Source: Macrostomum hystrix (lineage: Eukaryota; Platyhelminthes; Macrostomidae). From it: a stretch of 64,000 nt of DNA. Below are positions 25,401 to 35,100 of this stretch, piece after piece. Each line of letters starts with the position of its first letter. The first letter of the stretch is position 1. Where the stretch lies: the NCBI GenBank assembly GCA_950097015.1, contig CATNEN010000001.1, positions 7,869,001-7,933,000 on the forward strand, in the 5' to 3' direction. The notes under the pieces were generated by a model. It did no database searches and was not told where the DNA came from. It saw only the letters and a program-made list of their open reading frames with translations. The translations under genes and the position numbers were made by a program.

Positions 25401-28061
25401 ATCTAGAAGGATTAACGATCCTAAATGACAATCTAGAAGGATTACCGATCTTAAATGACAATCTAGAAGGATTAACGATCCTAAATGACAATCTAGAAGG
25501 ATTACCGATCTTAAATGACAATCTAGAAGGATTAACGATCCTAAATGACAATCTAGATGGATTAACGATCCTAAATGACAATCTAGAAGGATTACCGATC
25601 TTAAATGACAATCTAGAAGGATTAACGATCCTAAATGACAATCTAGAAGGATTACCGATCTTAAATGACAATCTAGAAGGATTAACGATCCTAAATGACA
25701 ATCTAGAAGGATTACCGATCCTAAATGACAATCTAGAAGGATTACCGATCTTAAATGACAATCTAGATGGATTAACGATCCTAAATGACAATCTAGAAGG
25801 ATTAACGATCCTAAATGACAATCTAGAAGGATTACCGATCTTAAATGACAATCTAGAAGGATTAACGATCTTAAATAACAATCTAGAAGGATTAACGATC
25901 CTAAATGACAATCTAGAAGGATTACCGATCTTAAATGACAATCTAGAAGGATTAACGATCATAAATGAGGATCTAGATGGATTAGCGAACATAAATGAGG
26001 ATCTAGATGGATTAGCGTTTTTAAATGAGGATCTAGATGGATTAACGATCATAAATGAGGATCTAGATGGATTAACGTTCTTAAATGAGGAGCTAGATGG
26101 ATTAACGATCCTAAATGACAATCTAGAAGGATTAACGATCTTAAATGAGGATCTAGATGGATTAACGATCCTAAATGACAATCTAGATGGATTAACGATC
26201 TTAAATGAGGATCTAGATGGATTAACGATCCTAAATGACAATCTAGATGGATTATCGATCTTAAATGAGGATCTAGATGGATTAACGATCCTAAATGACA
26301 ATCTAGATGGATTAACGATCCTAAATGACAATCTAGAAGGATTAACGATCTTAAATGAGGATCTAGATTGATTAACGATCTCAAGTTAGTACCTAGAAGG
26401 TTTTATCTGTTAATGAATCGGTCTTACGATTATCATGTGTCTAAATAAAACTGAATCATCAAAACGTACTTACCATTGCCGTCATGATCATTCTTAGCCA
26501 GCTGAGCATACATTGCATCCAGAGACATCCAATCAGTCTTAAGTAACGAATGCGGATAAATATTAATCCTATGGACCCTGACTGGGCCCGAAGATTTTGA
26601 CACAACTGGGTAGATGTAGCCGCTGTGCGTTGAGTTTATTGGCAGTACGCCACTGAAAATTAATCAGAACAAATAATGTAATGATAGCATCAGAGCCATT
26701 AAATACAGATTAAGTTCTGTTACCTCAGAATGAACCTGAGGAACTGGAAGAATGATCCTGAGGAAGTGGGAGAATGATCCTCAGGACATGGGAGAATGAT
26801 CCTCGAGACATGGGAGAATGATCATGAAGACATGGGGGAATGATCATGAAGACATGGGAGAATGATCCTCAGGACAGGAGAGAATGATCCTGAGGAAGTG
26901 GGAGAATGATCCTGAAGAAATGGGTGAATGATCCTGAGGAAGTGGGAGAATGATCCTCAGGACATGGGAGAATGATCCTCGGGACATGGGAGAATGATCC
27001 TCGGGACATGGGAGAATGATCATGAAGACATGGAAGAATGATCCTCAGGACATGGTAGAATGATCCTGAGGAAGTGGGAGAATGATCCTGAAGAAATGGG
27101 TGAATGATCTTGAAGAAATGGGTGAATGATCCTGGGGTAATGGGATAATGATCCTGAGGAAATGGGAAAGTTATGCAGAGAAAAAGAGTGACTGATCCTG
27201 ATGGAATAATTATCCTGAAGAATTGAAATAACCCAGATGCTGTGGGATAAAACTTTTCCCATTCACAGAGTTAAAGATACTCACTGAACACTTCTGCCTT
27301 GATCTTCGCACAGAGACACAGAGCCAACTAAATCGTTGTGCCCAAACAAGCTGGCAGAATAGTGACAATTGCTGGTTCGATTGCTGTGTAGAACTCGCTT
27401 TGGCTTGCTAGTTGTATTGGCGCCACTGGCACCATGGCTGTTCTGATCCAATGTGTAAACTGGGAAAGACATTGGCCTAGAAGACAAATGTACCATTGAA
27501 CAAGGTTGCAGAGGTTAGAGGGGAGTCTCAGATTTCAGAATTTTATAATGTATAGTATTTTTAAATAATTTATTTAGGATGATTGGTTTAAGAATACACA
27601 ACTGCTACTTACTTAGATGCAACCAGCTCAAAATGAAGCACCACACCATTAAGCCTTCTGCCAGATGATAATGGTACTTGCAACACAAGAGCATTATCTG
27701 ACACAGTCTGCAATAATTCCAATTCAAAATATTATTAAAACATAAACACTAACTGAGCACAATCAAGGACAAGAAAAAAGATATACCATTGACTCACATT
27801 AGGTTTTAGTAATCTTCTAAAAGAAGATCTGGAAAACACTGTTGGCATGGTCAGATGCGACTCAGGAAATACATTACCACCTGAATAGATATTAGAATAA
27901 AAAAATTACTAGACATTTTGTGAAAATAGTGAATTCCATGGTTGTTTTAAAATATTGTCATTTCATTATAATGTAATATATTAACCAATGGCACACTTAC
28001 AGCATTGATGAAATATGCATGCAGCCAATGCAATGCAAAGTAACTGATGACTCATCATCAT
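10366..28061 (-). CDS. ADAM metalloprotease-disintegrin, multi-exon
   Basis: Type I membrane zinc protease (reprolysin/adamalysin family) that would shed ectodomains at the cell surface. Exons placed on the minus strand: 28061-28001 (start Met, signal peptide), 27880-27798, 27707-27613, 27476-27285 and 26652-26474 (prodomain); 16302-16231, 16142-15967, 15884-15794 and 15320-14928 (metalloprotease, with HELAHNLGSGHD and Met-turn CIMSA, then disintegrin start); 14512-14195 (disintegrin, Cys-rich start); 13693-13407 (Cys-rich); 12380-11755 (EGF-like, TM, basic stop-transfer); 10732-10366 (tail and stop). Zinc-binding residues are intact, so it should be active. The disintegrin loop reads R-x6-DFSE. 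The tail has KLPPVRPPPAPPKP SH3 ligands and a polyQ run. Phases agree at ten of twelve joins. Between 26474 and 16302, and between 14195 and 13693, exons are missing from my model; the first gap should hold the furin site and the start of the protease. Introns carry about ten minisatellites. Confidence 0.9.
10770..11748. repeat. 18-20-bp minisatellite in the last ADAM intron
   Basis: The regular core at about 10975-11240 has around fourteen 18-bp units (GTGAGACTAGATGATTCA). It is flanked on both sides by diverged 19-20-bp relatives such as GATGAGACAGGGTGAGACTA. The array fills almost the whole intron between exons 12380-11755 and 10732-10366. Clean centre and degenerate edges suggest recent re-amplification from the middle. 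Confidence 0.95.
12712..13012. repeat. Dispersed repeat, copy 1 (ADAM intron)
   Basis: Shares the blocks CCTCAGGGCAG, GAATGTGCCTGCATCAT, GGTGGTCACC, TGCTGGACCTTC and AAAACGGGCGGCAAAATGG with 45579-45905, in the same order. This copy has about 110 extra bases between the last two blocks. No coding potential or terminal repeats identified; likely an unclassified transposable element. Confidence 0.75.
13064..13190 (-). repeat. Degraded SINE relic (ADAM intron)
   Basis: Contains GGCTGCGTACAGTCCATGGACTG-type sequence (the family's 3' body) and ATTCGAACTCCCGACCTC, the reverse complement of a tRNA-like B box. The middle is deleted or diverged. Confidence 0.6.
13840..14082. repeat. 36-bp minisatellite in ADAM intron
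   Basis: Six to seven units with core CTGACCAATCAGAGAGCGAT and then TATTCTCTTGACCCAA. Each unit contains a CCAAT-type motif. It lies in the intron where a short ADAM exon appears to be missing, so an exon may be overlapped or disrupted by this array. Confidence 0.93.
14735..14905. repeat. ~24-bp degenerate tandem repeat in ADAM intron
   Basis: About seven imperfect units with TTTTGGGATTTCCCTTGAG and GTACA blocks. It ends about 20 bp from the donor of the ADAM catalytic exon (minus strand). Confidence 0.85.
15335..15738. repeat. ~21-bp minisatellite in ADAM intron
   Basis: About eighteen units with core GACTGAGGTGCCATTTTTATA, some shortened to 18-19 bp. It begins about 15 bp upstream (minus-strand sense) of the acceptor of the ADAM catalytic exon. 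Confidence 0.93.
16664..17332. mobile_element. Degraded hAT-like MITE carrying a 16-bp minisatellite
   Basis: The left flank (CCGGCAACCTT, then CGCGGGCTAAAGA) and right flank (TTTAGGAGCTTC, GGCCGCATCTGGCCC) match, in order, the two ends of the intact element at 39095-39858. Terminal inverted repeats are too diverged to define a target duplication. The interior is the same 16-bp repeat family in the same orientation. Confidence 0.7.
16745..17268. repeat. 16-bp minisatellite (GAGAGATGAGACAGGG)
   Basis: About 32 units inside the degraded MITE, in the ADAM intron. Variants are AGTGGAG, ACACGGG and AGTACAG, with ACACGGG units clustered at the right end. ACACGGG is the dominant form in the sister array at 39175-39775. 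Confidence 0.95.
17333..17958. other. ADAM intron, no feature recognised
   Basis: Unique intronic sequence. A good minus-strand donor-like site (GTAAGT) lies at about 17543, but no open frame with an acceptor and ADAM similarity precedes it. Confidence 0.3.
17960..18728. repeat. 23-bp minisatellite in ADAM intron
   Basis: About eighteen almost identical 23-bp units (GATGGGATTTCTGAATAACA, then CTT) at 18010-18415, with diverged relatives on both sides (for example AACAAAAGGGCATGGGATTT). All three minus-strand frames are open by unit composition alone. Confidence 0.96.
18729..18965 (-). repeat. tRNA-derived SINE, minus orientation
   Basis: Starts directly at the edge of the 23-bp array. Contains GATGTGCAGCCGACAGCACA, GTCCATGGACTGG, AATGCTGGTACCCATTTAAC and GGGAATCGAACCTCCGACC (reverse complement of the B box). 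The order is that of the full-length copy at 31764-32070, reversed. Confidence 0.85.
18966..20538. other. ADAM intron, mostly unique, with a possible SINE relic
   Basis: No supported gene. Around 19655-19785 the blocks ATTGTGTCCTTAA, AAGACACTTAATTCCCTGG and GGTCCATGGG resemble a decayed plus-strand copy of the SINE family. The remaining sequence is AT-rich intron. Confidence 0.4.
20540..21428. repeat. ~64-bp minisatellite in ADAM intron
   Basis: About fourteen units with the blocks TTTTAGCCATAGACATGTG, TAAATGGCCGTGAAAGCCAT and GGAAAGCATAGCTTTGGCAT. Variants (ATATGTA or GTGTAAA, GAGAAAG or GTGAAAG, GGTATAG or AGCATAG) alternate, suggesting multi-unit duplication steps. Confidence 0.95.
21429..22104. 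other. ADAM intron, no feature recognised
   Basis: Unique intronic sequence. Possible very short minus-strand exons with GT-AG ends exist, for example near 21612-21640, but cannot be supported. Confidence 0.3.
22105..22945 (+). repeat. 22-bp minisatellite, forward block of an inverted pair
   Basis: About 38 units with core TCATTCTCCCATTTCCTCAG, then GT or GA. Junction variants include TCAGGTTCATT, TCAGGATCATT and TCATGATCATT. The reverse complement of this unit forms the array at 26725-27178. Confidence 0.96.
22946..24028. other. ADAM intron between two arrays, no supported exon
   Basis: About 1.1 kb of unique sequence. Overlapping ORFs on both strands (22974-23308, and 23686-24015 on plus) resemble no family I know. 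A missing ADAM exon could be here but I cannot identify one. Confidence 0.3.
24030..26395. repeat. 30-bp minisatellite with 60-bp dimer periodicity, 2.4 kb
   Basis: About 78 units with core AATCTAGAAGGATTAACGAT. Units alternate between two types (CTAAAT followed by ACC, TTAAAT followed by AAC), giving a 60-bp dimer over much of the array. A third type, with GAGGATCTAGATGG, is concentrated at both ends. The 775-codon minus-strand frame is a by-product of the 30-bp unit. It lies in the ADAM intron, about 80 bp downstream of the exon ending at 26474. Confidence 0.97.
26725..27178 (-). repeat. 22-bp minisatellite, reverse block of an inverted pair
   Basis: About twenty units with GGGAGAATGATCCTCAGGAC or GGGAGAATGATCATGAAGAC. 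This is the reverse complement of the 22105-22945 unit. The array sits in the 632-bp ADAM intron between exons 27476-27285 and 26652-26474 and fills most of it. Confidence 0.95.
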
Positions 28062-28870
28062 AAAAAATACAGATGATAGTTTAGATATATTTGGCCTGAA
28101 AGAATAAAGTAAGAAATAGTAGTATTATTTCATAACAAAAAATTTGATTTTGAAATAAGTTGAAAAGTATAACAATGTAGTATTTTCATCATATTTTAAA
28201 TGGATACATGTATGACATTATAAAAGTTAATTATTCTTAACTTAAGTTGACAAATAAATGTGTTGCACATTAGAATACAAAAATTAAAACAGTCCTAAGA
28301 ACTACATACAAGGATTTAATATATTAATTGCATCAAGTGCAGTGCAAAGCTGTCCTTAAGTTGATTAAGACATTTGATTTTAAGTGTTAATGGTATGTGG
28401 CTTGCTATCAATCACTATTACATATGAGATTATATTTTACATAGATTAAATAATAGTACTAGTAGATAGCCTAAGCCCTACAAGGAAGAAAAGCAAGCTT
28501 AACAAAAATACTGAAATAATTTTACAATAATCAGTTCATGACATAAAAACCAACAAAAGCCATGTTACCAAGGCCAAATTCATGAAACAAGCCAGATTGT
28601 GCTACAAAGTAAGCAGGAACAGCAGAAATGCTAGGCCCCCTACTAGCAAAGCAGTAGGCCTACATCTACCTTGATGTTAAATATCACAGAAATATGTAGC
28701 AGGAAAATACACTGGTAATTGTTATAAGTTACAAAAAGAGCTTTAAAAACGCAATTCTTCCCTTTATTCAGCTAATGTTAGTGTTAGGCGTTTGCTTTAT
28801 TTGACATTATTGATTTAGTAAAGAAATGATAGGGATTAGATAAAATGCAATATTACATAAAATAATTACA
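28062..28870. other. ADAM 5' UTR exon end and upstream region
   Basis: 28062-28095 is probable ADAM 5' UTR, preceded on the minus strand by an acceptor (TTCTTTCAG) at about 28096-28104. At least one non-coding first exon should therefore lie upstream. No promoter motif is convincing in the rest. Confidence 0.5.
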
Positions 28871-28986
28871 GGCCCGTACTATGAAGCTTGCGTACCCTTA
28901 AGTTCAGTCTAAAGGGCCGAATTTGACGGTGCGAGATAGGAGCTAGGACCAAACTTTTCGCACGAACACCTATAGTACGACGCTGA
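28871..28986. mobile_element. Possible ~115-bp MITE
   Basis: The left end reads GGCCCGTACTATGAAGCTTG. The right end, read on the other strand, is GCGTCGTACTATAGGTGTTC. CGTACTAT is shared exactly at the two inverted ends and the next bases are partly matched. No clear target duplication, so the element type is not defined. Confidence 0.4.
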
Positions 28987-30090
28987 TATGTATAGCAGTC
29001 AAGTTTTCGCTCGTTTACAGGAAAGAGTGAAATTTAAATATAGATATTTGTCAGTTACTATATTAAAACAAAAATCTATACGCATTGTGAGACAAAAATG
29101 AATGCATAGCAAAATTTCATCTGTACTTTCTTCAAAGTGTTAAGTTTAACTAATCTGTAAAATATTAAGATTGTTACTTTGCTGACAGACGAGTTTTTCG
29201 AGTTTCCATTTAGGAACTTTTTGGATAAAGAGCGGCGTGAAATGATCTAGGCCTACAACTATTTGTTTATTTAATGAGGATAGTGCCTTCTTAGCTGAAA
29301 GACATGAAGCAAGTATAATCATATAGTTATGTAATGTGTAGCTCGCGTTGCAGTTTCCATTGCTTACTCTAAACTTTAAACTTGTGCTCCAATTTTTTTA
29401 ATCCAAAATCTAAATCTGCATCTGCTTATGTAGTATTGCATTCATTGGCTTAGCTAGCTGTTTCTGTTTTTTTAATTTAACAAGCTCGGCTTTTGAAAGT
29501 TCTTTAATGGAAAGCAGAGAAGAGAAGACGCGAGCAATTATCGATGCAATTAGTAAGTTGTTGAATAATAAATTGTTTTGGTCCTTTTTTGGATGCTTTT
29601 TGCTTTTAACTATCTTTTGAGCCATAAACTTTCATAAAGTAGCTCACATATATTTTAATGAAGCTTTGCTTCTTTACTAGAAACAATATGTGTAGCCATA
29701 GTCAAAGACTTAAGTAGCTATTTGGTTTCAAAAATTTCCCTGAGTTATGAAAGGTTATAATCAAGAGTAGGCCTATGTCAGGATCTTGCCAAAAAAAGAT
29801 TTTTTTCATAGCTTGGCTCTTAATCTGTTTAGAAAAAATAAGAAAGGCAGTGTAGCTAACTAAACTAACTAAAGCTAGCTATATTTTAGGAAAAATAGAT
29901 GAACAAAATAGCTCAAGGGGCATATACAACTTAAGGGGTGTAAATTTACTTTTGTTCCCGAAATTATTTTTTCTTTTAAAATGTTGAACAATGAAGCGGA
30001 TAATGTCAACTGGTAACACAACTGGTGGGAAACATATTTAAATGGCACTGAGCATTGCTCAGTTCAGTTCAATGTGGCCCTGACTGTCTC
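28987..30090. other. Intergenic region upstream of ADAM, no supported gene
   Basis: A lysine-rich minus-strand ORF (29410-29625) has no recognisable family. PHF14 exon 1 and the first ADAM exon are expected somewhere between 28.1 and 32.1 kb. Confidence 0.35.
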
Positions 30091-30096
30091 AGATTC

Positions 30097-30363
30097 CTAA
30101 ACTGGGTAATAATGACAAATCCAGTACAGAATGCTGCCAAAAGACTTGGCAGGCCCCAGGTGAAGGCGTTGCCATAGATACTCTTGGATGTGTGATTCAA
30201 AGAGGGCATCACTAGTGCCATGCCACATAGTCTCATCAGTACTTGCCGTCACTTCCATCAGATCCCTTGAATTCATATTTAGTTCCGTCAGTGCCTGTGC
30301 CGGCAGAACTTCATTCGGTGGCACAATCCACAATGGTCTTGGGGGCTGTCCAGCCATTTGCAA
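30097..30363 (-). CDS. Unrecognised small ORF, possible exon
   Basis: Eighty-eight codons from ATG to TAG in an AT-rich intergenic region, with balanced coding-like codon use. The product begins MQMAGQPPRPLWIVPPNEVL and is rich in E, T and W with no signal peptide or membrane segment; the end, YWICHYYPV, is hydrophobic. I do not recognise the family. It lies between the divergent ADAM and PHF14 genes and could be a single-exon gene, the first exon of a longer gene, or chance. Confidence 0.3.
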   Translation of the reverse strand: MQMAGQPPRPLWIVPPNEVLPAQALTELNMNSRDLMEVTASTDETMWHGTSDALFESHIQEYLWQRLHLGPAKSFGSILYWICHYYPV

Positions 30364-30621
30364 ATCAGAAGAGTCTCAAAGTCTCTAAAATCCAAACTAT
30401 AGTGAGGGCTCGATAAAATTCAGCTAAATTTCTGTGCCCCTTTCTGTGTCATTCTGTGTCATTCCGCGTCATTGGCACCATTTTAAAAGAGGAAAATAAT
30501 TTCGCAAACAAAAGTAAATTTACGCCAACTTAAGTCTATATCTATAGGCCTAGTCATGCATTTTACTAATAATAGGCCTATACTATGACCTTAGCCAAGA
30601 ACTGACAATATAATATATATA

Positions 30622-31265
30622 GGGTAATGTATCATCAACCAAACAACAATGTGTATTTTTTTAACTTCAAACCTAAGCTACAGATTTTCAATTTAAGATA
30701 TGATGATAAATCAAAAGCCAAGTTATAGAAAACAGTTACATCTTTCTAAAAAGTATCTGCTTTTGCTATTTTGTCAAATAGAAAAAAAGTTATTCCTACT
30801 TTTTATCTAAAACCGAACAATGATTTTCATGTATCTTCAAACCAAACAGAGAATTTGATGTTTGGTTGTACAATTTGAGTGAGTGGTTTAATCTTATTTT
30901 AAGGAGTGAACTATCATGAATTATGTAATTTGAAAGCATTTTTCATGCTCTATAAATAACTACATTTATGGTCATTTAATTGGCAAGCAACCACATACAA
31001 TCTTTGTCTAAAGTACATACTGAAAAAATGTTGTTTAAAAAGTATGCATTTGCAATAAAAATTTCTACTGAAACATCAATATCTTTCTTTTCTCTTAATT
31101 CTTCATTGCACATCATGCCTCAGTTTGTAGATAATTTCTTCAACTTTCAAATTAGTTGTTCTGTGAAACACAATAGCTTTTTTCTATCTTGCACAAGACC
31201 AAGGAAGGAGTCAAAATTCTTGTTCGGTTTTGAAGATACATTGTTCGGTTGATGATACATTACCC
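30622..31265. mobile_element. 644-bp MITE with long terminal inverted repeats and TA-type target site
   Basis: The left end starts GGGTAATGTATCATCAACC and the right end is its exact inverse (GGTTGATGATACATTACCC), with similarity continuing inward through CAAACAA/TTGTTCGG. Both ends are bordered by TATA, consistent with a duplicated TA target as in Tc1/mariner-like elements. Internal sequence repeats ACCAAACA or ACCGAACA motifs in both orientations. A 90-codon ORF inside (30980-31252) has no transposase motif, so the element is non-autonomous. Confidence 0.85.
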
Positions 31266-31763
31266 TATAGACAATTAAACTATAAATTTATAACCAATCA
31301 AATATCATACCTACAACTACTTTTTGTTGAGATAACCTTGGCTTAGATAATCTATGGATCTAAAAAAGATATGACAATCTCAGAACAGATATGCTATACT
31401 CTTTTATTAGCTTTGCTTTTGTCTCATTGCAGTTCAGCCTTAGTCTAATAGCACTTAAGCCACAATTTCGTAACTTTAACTGTTTTGTAGTAATGTTTTA
31501 AGCTTTGCCATAACCTCATAGCAGCTGAGCCTTTATCTCAGTATTTTATTCATACTCATATTAGTTTTGACAATATTTTAAAGTAAACAATAGTCTCATT
31601 AAAGCTTTGCCACAGTCTCAAACCACAGTTTAGCCATAATCATATAGCAGCTTTATCATAATCTCATAATCCCCCCAGCAGCAGGGAACCATGTCCTCTA
31701 AGCAAGGGTGGACCCAGATCCCCCATGAATTTTTTCTCTTTTGTTCTGTTTGTTATTCAAAGA

Positions 31764-32070
31764 GGTTGTAGCCTAGTGGTTAGAGCAACGGACTCATGAC
31801 TTGAAGGTTGGGGGTTTGATTCCCGACTCCACTGGAACAATTTGTGTCCTTTAGCAAGACACTTAACTCTGCATTGCTTCAGTTCACCCAGCTGTTAAAT
31901 GGATTCCAGCATCAGCTAGGGTAATTGATGGTGGGTGCGGCGTCCCCCAGTCCATGGACTGAACAGCCATACGCAGCCTTCAGATGTGCCATGCACTAGC
32001 TGTGGCTGTGCTGTCGGCTGCACATCTGACCCGATTAGGGCAGATGTAATCATTATTATTATTATTATTT
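31764..32070 (+). repeat. Full-length tRNA-derived SINE
   Basis: The head has a tRNA-like A box (TAGCCTAGTGGTTAGAGC) and B box (GGTTTGATTC). The body contains CCACTGGAACAATTTGTGTC, TTTAGCAAGACACTTAACTC, CAGCTGTTAAATGG, GTCCATGGACTGAACAGCC and CTGTCGGCTGCACATCTG. The tail is (ATT)n. It sits just upstream of the first PHF14 exon found. It is the reference copy for this window; other copies are at 18729, 39903, 42437, 46010 and 51060. Confidence 0.92.
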
Positions 32071-32166
32071 AGAATAATCAAATATATATGGATAGTTTAT
32101 GAATACCCTGAAAGTATATATTCAATCTCTAATGTTAAAATTCTCACCTACCAACCTCCACTGTAG

Positions 32167-35100
32167 CTCAACGTGCTCCAGGCAAACGTCAAATCAAGCT
32201 AGTCAGTGCTGTTGACTTTCAACTATTCGAAGACCTTGAAGATGACTCGGACAATGAGTTCAAAGTCGAAGCCAATGGCTGCAGTGCCACCACTAGTGAC
32301 AGTGACGGAGATGATAATGATAATGAAGACAACAAGATTACCTATAAAGATGATGACAATAAGTCCGACGAAGATGAAGATCGCGATGCCTCGTCCTCAT
32401 TGAAGAGCAACAAGTCCAGTGGTTCAGACTTGGACGATGAAGAATCTGACACTACTGAAGACACTGATGATGATGAGGATAGCTCTTCTGTTTCTAGTCG
32501 GGAAAGCGGTAAAGAAAGCAGTGATGGCGATCAGAAATGCAAAGCTGGCGGCGGCGATCTTCGGGCACTCATCGACGGAGTAGTCGCCGCATCTGGTCGG
32601 GCTGACGGTGATCCAGACGACGATGATCGGACCAGCTCTGACGAAGATTGGCTGGAAGGCCGCAAAAAGCGTGAACAGTTAAAGAAGCAACAGAAAGGTG
32701 GCGCGAGCAAGAAGACAAAAGTTAAAAAAGAGGAAGGTTCGGCGGATTCCGATGGCTCGGAAGATGCCATGTTAAAAGCAATTAAGCCAAGAAAGAAATC
32801 AACCAGACGCGCCGCTGCTAAAGCGTTGAAAAACACCGACTTGGAAGAAGCTGACGCTGATAGTCGGGCTAATTCAGCTGCGGCTGCTGCCGCTCTAGCA
32901 GCTGCTACAGCCGCCACTATAAAAAAAGTTGAACGTTTAACCTGCATGGTTTGCTTGTCTAACAGATCCGATCCAGAGAACGAGCTAGTCGAATGCGACG
33001 CTTGTCACGTGACATTGCACGAAGCCTGCTACGGCCTGGCCGATACGCAGAGCCTCTGCAGCACTGGAAGTTCCGCCAGTACTGAGCCTTGGTTCTGTGA
33101 CGCTTGCGCTGCTGGCGTGTCCTCTCCTAGCTGTCAGTTGTGCCCAGTTACTGGCGGAGTTTTTAAACCCACCGAAGATGGCCGCTGGGTGCATCTAGTT
33201 TGCGCCCTGTACACACCAGATGTGGCATTCAACGAGGTTGACGCCTTGACAGATGTCACTCTGACGGAATTGAAGCCGAAATTCTGGGGCGCTAAAGAGT
33301 GCGTGCATTGTTTGGAAAGAAACTACGCCTACACTGGCGTCTGCGTTGGTTGCGACGCCGGCCTGTGTCGATCATGCTTTCACGTCACCTGCGCCCAACG
33401 CGAGGGCCTACTCAGTGAGCCAGCTGCTGCGGCGGCTGCCGCTGAAGATGCCGATGAAATCGCCGATCCATTCTACGCTCAGTGTCGACAGCACACTGAT
33501 CCGTTTGTTGCTAAGCAGCGGAGAAAAGCTTATATTACTGCGTTTAGTAGGCAGAGAGCCGCACTTAAAGAGGCTGCATCTTTAGCTTCGAAGACTCCAG
33601 TTGTGGATAGAATCGCAAGGAAACTGGCTAAGCGTCGAGCAATTTGCGCGGCAAAATTAGCTGTAAAACGGCCCTTTTTCATACCGGAACAGAAGCAGCC
33701 GCTGTTTCTTGAACTATCTCCGCACGCTGTTCGATTATTCGCTAAGAAAGCTGATATCTATGGCGTTGGCGCGACTGCGAATGAGACCGGGTCACTGCTG
33801 GTTAGCGGTCAAGAGCGCACTGCTGCACAGGCTGGGCTGCCAGTGTTCTGTCCAGAGTTTGTGCAGCACTTCTTGGACCGAGAGACTAAAATTTTGGCTA
33901 TGAACAAACAATTGGCCGATCTGGCTGCTCAGGTCAGTGCTCTTCTCTTAGAGAGACTTTACAAAGTATTATTAAACTAGCAACCATTCACCTTGCCCTG
34001 TGGATTTGAACCAGCAATAATAAAGAGTAGAAAGACCACGTAGATATTTCAAAAACCAAATTTTTTCCTTTTTTCTGTCTCCTAAAATATGAAACCAATC
34101 GCCTTAAAATCCAGAACACGGGCTAAGAGTTTCCTCTTTTGAGTTACAATCTCAAAATATCTGCATCGTCGAGGTATTCAACAATTCTCGTCGGGGTTTC
34201 GGGTGGCGAAAACCACCAATATATGCATAATTTTTCTGCTCACGAAATTTCAACATGAAACGATATCGGCTATTTCTGCTAATCATATTGTGTTTATTAT
34301 ATAGTTAATTTTTTATTGAACTTATATGGATTCGCCATAGACGTTTATACAGTTGCAATGTTATTTGTCCTTGTCACCAAGGTCTTCGACTAGGATTGCT
34401 GAATATCTCAACGATGCTGACGTCGGACGGCTTTGAAAGTTAATTCATCGTAAGGCGATGGGGATTTGGAAGCGTGAAGTAGGCAGTAGGGATTCAACCG
34501 GCAACCATTAGCCAAGTTTCAAATGTTAATACCACGCCGTCAAATTGCAAACAGGAGTCCGAACTGATCGATCGTCAATCGAAGGAAACGTTGCTCTACT
34601 CTAATGCTGAAGCCTCTTACCAAGCTAGCCAGGCTTGCCTCTTATCAGTCCGTTCCGCATTCCTAGACCTCTGGGACGCGTTGAATTCGATTCTGCAGCG
34701 ATCCAAGACCTTCACTCAGCGTTTGCCACCGCCGCAGCGGTTGCGTATCGCATTGGAAGGCTCCGCATCGGCTTTAGCGTCGGGCGATCTGGCTGGCTCT
34801 ATTGGCGAAGCTGCCGCCGATTCTGCGGCGGTTGAGGATGACGCAATGGCAGCGACTTCCATCGGACCAACCAAGGTTGGCGATCTGGCCGCTAAAGCTG
34901 CGGCTTTAAGGCGATTGAACGAGTGCACCGTCTGTAAGGCGAAGAAGGACCAGCATTTAATGGTGTGTTAACTTTAGAGAAAACTGTTGAATAATAATTT
35001 TTTCTAATAATTCCTCATCTAAGAATCTAACGCCTAGACTGAACAATCTTACAAACTACAATTTACCTTATTAATAATATTTTTGCAGTCAGCGAGAGAC

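Noticed and set aside
24004..26331. 775-codon open frame on the minus strand
   Set aside because: It is the translation of a 30-bp tandem repeat; the 10-residue periodicity follows from the DNA unit, there is no domain, and it lies in an ADAM intron.
31764..31840. A true tRNA gene
   Set aside because: A and B boxes are present but the fold lacks a proper acceptor stem and is fused to a SINE body.
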